Shown: positions 1 through 5,465 of the stretch, piece after piece
How positions within the stretch are numbered: the first letter of the stretch is position 1
Layout: every line of letters begins with the position of its first letter
Assembly: GCA_964469555.1 (NCBI GenBank)
Contig: CAYYAQ010000117.1
Span: 1-16,302, forward strand
DNA: 16,302 nucleotides
Reading direction: 5' to 3'
Source: CAYYAQ01 sp964469555
Lineage (GTDB): Bacteria > Planctomycetota > UBA1135 > UBA2386
Translations under genes and position numbers: made by a program
Notes under the pieces: generated by a model
The model's input: the letters and a program-made list of their open reading frames with translations, nothing else
Databases searched by the model: none
Told to the model about the DNA's origin: nothing

Positions 1-1
1 G

Positions 2-181
2 GACCTCGAAGTCATCGGCCTGATCTTCGACGGCAACATCGAGATGCTCGGCAACCGGTTCCTCTACAAGGACGACGTCCCGCGCTCCGTGTCGGTGCAC
101 TCGCAGGCGATCATCGAAGCCATGTCCAAGATCTACGACGCCCACCGAATCGTCGACGAGATCGCCGCCGGTTCGAAGTAG
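2..181 (+). CDS. S46-family dipeptidyl-peptidase, C-terminal fragment (partial, 5' end outside window)
   Basis: The frame starting at base 2 is open from the window edge to a TAG at 179-181 and gives 59 residues. It contains the segment VIGLIFDGNIE followed by NRFLY and SVSVHSQAIIEAMSKIYDA. This matches, from memory of the family, the end of peptidase S46 (DPP7/DPP11-type) proteins, where a GLxFDGN motif shortly follows the catalytic serine and a helix ending in a KVYDA-like motif closes the protein. S46 enzymes are periplasmic or outer-membrane serine exopeptidases that release dipeptides from peptide N-termini. The catalytic triad and signal peptide would lie upstream of the window and cannot be checked. 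The gene ends 18 bp before the stop of the convergent gene at 200. The family call is fairly confident; substrate preference cannot be read. Confidence 0.75.
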   Translation, partial: DLEVIGLIFDGNIEMLGNRFLYKDDVPRSVSVHSQAIIEAMSKIYDAHRIVDEIAAGSK

Positions 182-199
182 CGCTTTCGATCCCTGCGT

Positions 200-2137
200 C
201 TACTTCTTGATGAGGACGCGCTCTTCCATCAGCCTCGCCTGGTATTGAGCCCAGGCGGCGAGCTTGCGCTTGATGTCATCCCGGTCGCGTCGCGACAACG
301 ACGAGATGATGTTCTTCTTCTCGTGCGGGTCAGCGGCCAAGTCGTAGACACGGCTTCGATCCTCCCGCATGTGGTAGATGTACTTCATGTTGCCCTCGCG
401 GAAACCGAAGAGCATGTGCGACCACGGGGAGAAGAAGTAGATCCGCTTCCGCTTCCGTTCGCGAAGGAGGCTGCGACCCTGCCAACCTTCCGGGAAGGGG
501 ATCCCGAGCACGTCGAGCACCGTGGGGGCGACATCGATGACACCACACAGAGATCCGTTCTGGGTGCCCTTGAAGAGACGCGGATTGATAAACACCAACG
601 GTACGCGCACGTTCTCTTCGTAGATGTGCGGGGCGTGCCCGCGATTGCGGTGTTGCCAGAACGCTTCGCCGTGATCCCCGAGAACCACCACCAGGGTCGA
701 ATCCGTGAGCTTGTGTTCCTCCAGTGTGTCGATCACCTGACCGAGACACTCGTCGGCGTGGCGCATCGCGTTGAGGTAGCGGTTGAAGCCGATCTTGCCG
801 AGCCACTTCTTCTTCGGTGCCCCGTAGTCGACCTCCTCGCCCCGATAGTAGTACGGGTAGTGCGTCCCCATTGTCCAGACCACGCCGAAGAACGGCTGCG
901 CTGACCCGTCCTTGATCCAGGAGATCAGGGACTGGGTGGTCGCCAGATCATCCGAGCTGTTCATCAGATCATGGCCGTCGGGATCCTTGAACCCCTCGAT
1001 ATCCGTGTGCCTCGTGCGGTAGTCCTCGATGAGGTGAAAACCGAGGCCCTTGAGAAACTTGCCAGCGCCCTGATGCCGGACGTCCGCGGAGTTGAAGAAT
1101 GCCGTGCGATAGCCACGATCGCCGAGGACCCTCGGGAGTGATGCGAGGTTGTTATTGGGATGCTTCTTCGTCAGAGCGTGATTCGACACCCATGGATAGA
1201 CCGAAGTGAACAGCGACACGATCGACTTGTTGGTGGTCGGGGCGTGGGCGTATGCCGCCGTGAACCAACGCGATCGACTCTTCACCCGTTCCAGTGAAGG
1301 CGTGACGGGATACTTGCCTCCATAGGTCGAGACGTACTCGGCAGCGGTCGATTCGAGCACGAAGAAGATCACGTTCTTGATTCCCGGAGTCGGGGTCGGT
1401 GCCTTGTCAGGCTTCCTCTCGGCGACGACGGCAAAGTCCCCGTTCCCGACGTCCGTCGACATGGTGAAGATCGAAGGATCCTCCGTGATCAAGAACGACT
1501 CGACGAACGCGACCAGACCATTCGCCTGCTTGTAGTAGCTCCTGTTCCCCCACATCCACCACGTCATGAAAGGGAAGTACGCGATGCAACACGCCACGCC
1601 GACCCTGATCAGCCTTCGACGCCAATCGCCGTTCATTAGCGCGGCACGTAGCGCTCCCCCACCGAGTAACAAGACGAGAATGAGCCCGGCGAAGGCCAGC
1701 ACCTTCCACCAGGAGAAGTCGGCCGACAACGCATCCTTGGCGTCCTTGCTGGTGAGAAAATCCGAGTACTCAAGCCACTGATAGTTCACCGGAGCGCCGA
1801 GCATGCCGACCGCCTGATGATTGACCAGAGCGAACGCCAACACCAAGAACGCGAAACCGACGAACAGGAACCGCGCGGTACTTCGTGCCCAACCGCGGGT
1901 CATCCAGACGAGGATCGAGCCGATCACGGTCGCGATCCCGACCGTGCAGACATCGTAGTACGCAGTCTGGAGCAAATCGAACAGGTAGAGGGGGTGGAGG
2001 TATGCCCATATCCCATACCCCATCATGTCGAACCGGATCGGCAGGAGCAGCAGCGTCAACATGACACCCAGGCCGATCACCGTCGCGATCGAACGGTCGG
2101 CCTTGGTCTTCACGACGGGATCTGTGGGGGACGTCAT
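200..2137 (-). CDS. Membrane-anchored sulfatase-fold / LTA synthase-like phosphotransferase or hydrolase
   Basis: The protein has 645 residues from the ATG at 2137; the frame is open further upstream, but that extension is low in homology and lacks membrane character. There are about five hydrophobic helices (roughly 17-36, 63-80, 86-105, 145-163, 176-195), then an alkaline-phosphatase-superfamily domain from about 252. Metal-site residues are visible: Glu262 in FVLES, Asp488-His489 in GDHGE, and His501 in RGHAPH. The position that carries Cys or Ser in formylglycine sulfatases (C-x-P-S-R) is occupied by Thr302 in TTNKSIVSLFTS. A Thr nucleophile plus an N-terminal five-helix anchor resembles LtaS/OpgB-type phosphoglycerol or phosphoethanolamine transferases, while the C-terminal segment (KYIYHM, VYDLAADPHEKKN) resembles sulfatases. 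I infer an extracytoplasmic phospho-head-group transferase or phosphodiesterase; the substrate is unknown. It is divergent from the selenoprotein gene. Confidence 0.8.
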   Translation of the reverse strand: MTSPTDPVVKTKADRSIATVIGLGVMLTLLLLPIRFDMMGYGIWAYLHPLYLFDLLQTAYYDVCTVGIATVIGSILVWMTRGWARSTARFLFVGFAFLVLAFALVNHQAVGMLGAPVNYQWLEYSDFLTSKDAKDALSADFSWWKVLAFAGLILVLLLGGGALRAALMNGDWRRRLIRVGVACCIAYFPFMTWWMWGNRSYYKQANGLVAFVESFLITEDPSIFTMSTDVGNGDFAVVAERKPDKAPTPTPGIKNVIFFVLESTAAEYVSTYGGKYPVTPSLERVKSRSRWFTAAYAHAPTTNKSIVSLFTSVYPWVSNHALTKKHPNNNLASLPRVLGDRGYRTAFFNSADVRHQGAGKFLKGLGFHLIEDYRTRHTDIEGFKDPDGHDLMNSSDDLATTQSLISWIKDGSAQPFFGVVWTMGTHYPYYYRGEEVDYGAPKKKWLGKIGFNRYLNAMRHADECLGQVIDTLEEHKLTDSTLVVVLGDHGEAFWQHRNRGHAPHIYEENVRVPLVFINPRLFKGTQNGSLCGVIDVAPTVLDVLGIPFPEGWQGRSLLRERKRKRIYFFSPWSHMLFGFREGNMKYIYHMREDRSRVYDLAADPHEKKNIISSLSRRDRDDIKRKLAAWAQYQARLMEERVLIKK

Positions 2138-2146
2138 CGACGGGCT

Positions 2147-2175
2147 TTGTCCGGGAGTCCAGACAAGTGGACAAT
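2147..2175 (+). promoter_or_regulatory. Candidate sigma70-type promoter for the SelW-like gene, with overlapping inverted repeats
   Basis: TTGTCC at 2147-2152 and GACAAT at 2170-2175 are separated by 17 bp, each matching four of six consensus bases. They would start a transcript about 60 nt before the ATG at 2246. The same stretch holds inverted repeats: TTGTCC (2147-2152) with GGACAA (2169-2174), and GTCCAG (2157-2162) with CTGGAC (2179-2184). The spacer 2138-2245 is shared with the divergent membrane enzyme. This is read by eye only. Confidence 0.3.
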
Positions 2176-2245
2176 AGACTGGACCAGATCGCCGAACGGG
2201 TAAACTGCGCGCCGCGATTCTCCCTCGATTCCGCCAGCCTAGCCC

Positions 2246-2467
2246 ATGCACATCAGCATCGAATACTGTATGCAGTGAAACTACGAACCGAAGGCGACCG
2301 GTCTGGCCGCCGCGATTCGTGCCGAATTCCCCGACGCCACGCTCGACCTGATCCCAGGCGGCGGCGGCAACTTCATCGTCATCGCCGACGGCGAGCAACT
2401 CTGGCACAAACTCCAGATGGGCGACGAGTTCCCGGAGTCGGAGGTCATCCTCCAGAAGCTACTCTGA
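2246..2467 (+). CDS. SelW/Rdx-family selenoprotein (SelT/SelW/SelH domain) with in-frame UGA as selenocysteine
   Basis: Reading from ATG 2246 gives MHISIEYCMQ, then TGA (2276-2278), then NYEPKATGLAAAI and on to a TGA at 2465-2467, for 73 residues with Sec at 11. The TGA falls exactly at the redox position of the C-x-x-U motif (Cys8, Sec11) of thioredoxin-like Rdx proteins. The sequence after it keeps the family's hallmarks: NYxPxAxxL, a helix ending in FP, LIPGGGGNF, a DG turn, and a final GDEFPE segment. An in-frame TAG at 2240-2242 makes this ATG the only ATG start for the full protein. No Shine-Dalgarno site is visible. A SECIS-like hairpin lies just after the TGA. The protein is presumably a small cytoplasmic thiol/selenol redox protein. 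It ends 15 bp before the convergent HEAT-repeat gene. A standard caller would split or miss it. The alternative is a nonsense mutation, but the exact placement argues against that. Confidence 0.88.
2283..2320 (+). promoter_or_regulatory. Bacterial SECIS-like element (selenocysteine insertion hairpin) inside the coding region
   Basis: Starting 4 nt after the UGA, ACGAA (2283-2287) can pair with TTCGT (2316-2320). After an internal loop, GGCG (2293-2296) pairs with CGCC (2308-2311). An A·C mismatch (2297/2307) follows, then CC (2298-2299) pairs with GG (2305-2306), closing a five-base loop GGTCT (2300-2304). The E. coli fdhF SECIS also carries GGUCU in its apical loop, with an unpaired base in the upper stem needed for SelB binding. 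Here 21 nt separate the UGA from the loop, against 18 in fdhF as I recall it. The hairpin is translated as part of the protein, as is usual for bacterial SECIS elements. Confidence 0.78.
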
Positions 2468-2482
2468 CGAATCTCTCGAAGA

Positions 2483-4495
2483 TCAGAGCAGATCGAGGAT
2501 GCCTGTCGCCTGGTCGGTGAACGTCGAGACCGCCGCACGGTAGTTGCAGTCCATGGCGTAGCGCGCGCTGAACGGCAACAGCATCGGGTCCGCGATCCCG
2601 CCGAGCGCCGCCGCGACGAACGCTCGCGATAGCTTCGTGAGCTCGTCGTCGTGGAGCCTCTTCAGGAGAGTGTCGACCGTGACACTATCGCCGACGAACT
2701 GGAGCGCGCCGGCGACTGCCGCCATGCGTGCCATGTTCTTGTCCTCGCCCTGGATCATCTCGATCAGGTAGCGGGTGGCGAGCTTGTCGTGGAGTCGCCC
2801 GAGCGCGATCGCTGACTGACGGAGCAACATCGGTCGCCGCACGGATCGGTGCATCACCGTGCGAATCTGGTCGACGGCCCTCTGGTCACCAGCGAGCGCC
2901 AGCCCGACGCACAGGAATCCCGCGAGCTCGTCGTGATTTCGATTCTCTTCCAGCAGCTTGCGCATGCGCGGCGTCGCGTCAGTGAAGCCGCTGAGTCCGA
3001 GTGCGACGGCGAACGCACCGACCGCGCTCCTGTTCTTCACGCTGACGAGCTGCCGCTCGAGCGCGCGCCCGACCGTCTCATCGACCTTGCCGCCGTCGTC
3101 GAGCCGCGCCCGATAGGTCATCAAGCCGAGCGCGATCGCCGCCCACGGACGTTCGAGTGCCTTCTTGCCCTTGTGCAGCGTGCGCAGCAATCGGGTGCGA
3201 TTCTCGTCGCCGCCGATCTCGCCCATCGCGATCAGGCTGAAGTACCGCGCCTGTTGATTGCGACCGTTCTGGTAGTAGCGGTAGAGCTCGTCGCACGCCG
3301 TCTTGTGATCTGGCGTGGAGAGAAGACCCAACGCGATCACCGCGGACTGCACGATCTCGTTCGAACGACACTTCTTTCTGGTCAACTCGCTCGTGAACAG
3401 CTTCCGGTACTTCGCCTGCTCCAAGCCATCGCCACGCCCGAGCAGCCTGCCGATCGCCACGGGAACGTGGGCCTGGACGACCTGCGCCCCTCGACCGAGG
3501 TCTTTTTTGTAGAAGTCCATCAGCACCGGCAGCGCCTGCCAAAGCAGCCGCTTCTCCTTGCTGCTCTTCGTCGGCTCGAGACCCATGACACCTAGCGCGC
3601 TGATCGCGGCGATCTGGATGTCCCGGTTGCGTTGATCCTCGTCCTCGAGGACGGTGCGGAGCGCCGCGAAGGCCTGCGCGCGCAGGTCAGCCCTTCCGCG
3701 ATTCGCGAGAATGCCGAGGCCGTAGGCCGCGAATGCGCGCACCCGGTTGCCGACTTCCCTGCGCTTCACCATGTGGCGTCCCGCCGCGTTGTCGAGCAAT
3801 AGGTCACGGAGCAGCGGTAGAGCACGGACGTTGCGGGAGACCCCGAGGGCCAACGCCGCCGTCTCGCGGATCTCGAAGTTCTTCGCTCTCAGGTATCTCG
3901 TGATGACCGCGAGCAAGTCGATCTTGCGGTGATCCCGACCGATCTTGGCGAGACCGAGCAGGCACGCTGTCACGAGGTCCGGGTTGTTGGTGTCCGCCAG
4001 CGCGCGGTGCAGCGCGGGGACGATCTTCTCGCGGATCTGTCGGGCGTCCGGCGCAAGGCTCATCGGAGCACCCTTGCGTCGGTGAGCGCCGAGGTAGTAC
4101 TCGTCGCCACCCGTGACCGGACCGGTGTCGTGCACCGACTGCTTGATGAGAAGGAACTGGTCCTTGTTCATCTCCCACCAGAGTTGCCACTGGCTGAGGT
4201 CCGGAGCGAGGTTGATCCCACGCGGGGTCCTCGGTCCTGTGTTCCTGCCAGACGGCGTCACCACCGGCGTGGGCGTCCAGACCGGCGGCGGCGGAACGTA
4301 GGGCTTGGGCGGCGGCGCCGGAGTACCCTTGGAAGGAGGCGGTGGGTTCCCGGGATTACCCACCGGCGCTCCGCGGTACCGCCCTCCGTGCCCGGGCAAC
4401 TCGGCAAAGCCGAGGAGTGTCGCCGCCAGACAGAGGGAGAGGGTCTTCAAGGAGGTTCGGAGGGGAGAGTGGCCAGGGACGCGTTTTGTGTTCAT
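2483..4495 (-). CDS. Secreted HEAT-repeat protein with proline-rich linker
   Basis: The protein has 670 residues from the ATG at 4495. A basic N-terminus and hydrophobic segment (about 16-31) form a likely Sec signal or membrane anchor. A Pro-rich, low-complexity linker runs from about 44 to 92 (PPPPSKG, PPPKPYVPPPP). A short conserved-looking segment WQLWWEMNKDQFLLIKQ lies at about 103-119. From about 150 to the end there are repeated helix pairs with HEAT signatures such as AALALGVSRN, SALGVMG, IALGLLS and IALGRLHD. HEAT solenoids usually act as protein-binding scaffolds, and no catalytic motif is visible. I recall similar secreted HEAT proteins with the WWxxN segment in Planctomycetota. 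It follows the STN-like gene by 43 bp on the same strand, so a two-gene operon is likely. Partner and function are unknown. Confidence 0.85.
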   Translation of the reverse strand: MNTKRVPGHSPLRTSLKTLSLCLAATLLGFAELPGHGGRYRGAPVGNPGNPPPPSKGTPAPPPKPYVPPPPVWTPTPVVTPSGRNTGPRTPRGINLAPDLSQWQLWWEMNKDQFLLIKQSVHDTGPVTGGDEYYLGAHRRKGAPMSLAPDARQIREKIVPALHRALADTNNPDLVTACLLGLAKIGRDHRKIDLLAVITRYLRAKNFEIRETAALALGVSRNVRALPLLRDLLLDNAAGRHMVKRREVGNRVRAFAAYGLGILANRGRADLRAQAFAALRTVLEDEDQRNRDIQIAAISALGVMGLEPTKSSKEKRLLWQALPVLMDFYKKDLGRGAQVVQAHVPVAIGRLLGRGDGLEQAKYRKLFTSELTRKKCRSNEIVQSAVIALGLLSTPDHKTACDELYRYYQNGRNQQARYFSLIAMGEIGGDENRTRLLRTLHKGKKALERPWAAIALGLMTYRARLDDGGKVDETVGRALERQLVSVKNRSAVGAFAVALGLSGFTDATPRMRKLLEENRNHDELAGFLCVGLALAGDQRAVDQIRTVMHRSVRRPMLLRQSAIALGRLHDKLATRYLIEMIQGEDKNMARMAAVAGALQFVGDSVTVDTLLKRLHDDELTKLSRAFVAAALGGIADPMLLPFSARYAMDCNYRAAVSTFTDQATGILDLL

Positions 4496-4538
4496 CAGCC
4501 CGTCACATAGCCCCGGGCCGGGCTCTCGTAACAGCTTG

Positions 4539-5321
4539 TTACTTCTTGCCGCCCTTCACGGCCTTGCGACGCACCCGGGGACGGCGCAGGACGATCCGAC
4601 GCTTCGCCGGGACCGCGCCCATCTTCACGAGGATCTCGCGAACGGCCCGGTGACCCTTTACGGTCTGACGCACGAGCAGGATCCCGTTGAGGGCGTCGAG
4701 CGAGACGCCTTCGGTGTCCCAGGTCTCCGACACGGCGTTGTTGCGGATCAACTCCACGAGCCTGTCGATGTCGTAGCCGTTGATGGGCTTTGGCTCCCCT
4801 TCGGTCGCCGCGAAGTCACCCTCGCTGTCCGGCGGGCGCAGCCCGAGCTTCGGCGGGATGAACTCGGTCGCCGCGAACACCGCGGCGCGGACGTCGTACA
4901 TCCGCAGATACGCCAACGCCTTCACCTCGTCCTTCGGCTTCAAGAAGATCATCCCGCTGTTGAAGGTAAACCGCAGCCCGGTCTGTTGCTCGATGACAGA
5001 CATCAAGTTGGCCAGGCTGATGGACTTCAGCGCCAGCGTGGTCTTCGGCATGTCGTCGGGCTTCATCGTCTTGGACGAGACGATGACGTTCACCGACTTG
5101 CCGGAAGCGAATTGGATGTAGCTGGCGACCTCACGGGCAGTCGCGTCCTCGAAATTCACGGTGACGCAGATCTTGCGCAACTGGTTGACCATGCGGGTGC
5201 GAGCCGCGAGGTCCTTGCGCTTTTCGACGACGAGCAGGTCGTCATTTTGAGCTGACGTCGGAGTCGCCAGCAGGCTGACTGCCGCGGATGACAGCAGCAG
5301 AGCGATTGGGGTCCTATTCAT
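4539..5321 (-). CDS. Secreted STN-like (secretin/TonB short N-terminal-like) domain protein
   Basis: The protein has 260 residues from the ATG at 5321, with a clear signal peptide (hydrophobic 6-19, predicted cut after TSA, before Gln25). The mature part begins with a charged helix, then VTVNFEDATAREVASYIQFASGKSVNVIVSS, then a TLALKSISLANLMSVIEQQTGL-type strand-helix and FTFNSGMIFLKP. This is the layout of STN/secretin N0-like domains: a modified-base beta strand, a helix, a 'non-local' strand, then a second helix and closing strands. A second copy-like segment (NGYDIDRLVELIRNNAV, LDALNGILLVRQT) follows at about 180-235. The C-terminal tail is very basic (KRRIVLRRPRVRRKAVKGGKK, roughly the last 20 residues). 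No secretin pore domain is present, so it is a stand-alone periplasmic or surface module. It precedes the HEAT gene and is divergent from the fusion enzyme. Confidence 0.75.
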   Translation of the reverse strand: MNRTPIALLLSSAAVSLLATPTSAQNDDLLVVEKRKDLAARTRMVNQLRKICVTVNFEDATAREVASYIQFASGKSVNVIVSSKTMKPDDMPKTTLALKSISLANLMSVIEQQTGLRFTFNSGMIFLKPKDEVKALAYLRMYDVRAAVFAATEFIPPKLGLRPPDSEGDFAATEGEPKPINGYDIDRLVELIRNNAVSETWDTEGVSLDALNGILLVRQTVKGHRAVREILVKMGAVPAKRRIVLRRPRVRRKAVKGGKK

Positions 5322-5322
5322 G

Positions 5323-5345
5323 GCCAGAGTGTAGCGAGCTCTGGC
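5323..5345 (-). promoter_or_regulatory. Leader hairpin next to the start codon of the STN-like gene
   Basis: GCCAGAG (5323-5329) and CTCTGGC (5339-5345) are perfect 7-bp inverted arms around a 9-base loop. In the minus-strand transcript the stem ends one base before the ATG at 5321-5319, so the fold would cover the ribosome-binding region. It could tune translation, or could be chance in GC-rich DNA. Confidence 0.35.
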
Positions 5346-5395
5346 TCGGAGGGTCAGGGGGGTGAAAGACTCATCGGTCCAGGGAGTTTCGGGCT

Positions 5396-5425
5396 GGATC
5401 GGACCCCGATCCGACGCGCTATACT
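5396..5425 (+). promoter_or_regulatory. Candidate operator palindrome and -10 box for the fusion enzyme
   Basis: GGATCGG (5396-5402) and CCGATCC (5406-5412) are perfect 7-bp inverted arms with a 3-base spacer. TATACT (5420-5425) is a good -10 match, 41 bp before the ATG at 5466. The palindrome covers the place where a -35 box would sit, and no good -35 hexamer is visible. This fits a dimeric repressor or activator site controlling the beta-oxidation gene. The regulator is not in the window. Confidence 0.45.
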
Positions 5426-5465
5426 CCCGCACACTTTTTCCCAACCCCCCTCCCCCGACACACTC

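Noticed and set aside
2167..2520. Plus-strand 117-codon open frame over the SelW gene in another frame
   Set aside because: Its product is rich in Arg/His with no domain character, and it is out of frame with the conserved Rdx segments.
2281..2538. Minus-strand open frame of 85 codons across the SelW region
   Set aside because: It is antisense to the selenoprotein frame, has low-complexity Arg/Ser composition and crosses into the HEAT gene end; the plus-strand SelW reading explains the sequence better.
4509..4524. Small hairpin AGCCC..GGGCT between the STN-like and HEAT genes
   Set aside because: Only a 5-bp stem, common by chance at this GC content; too weak to call a terminator or attenuator.
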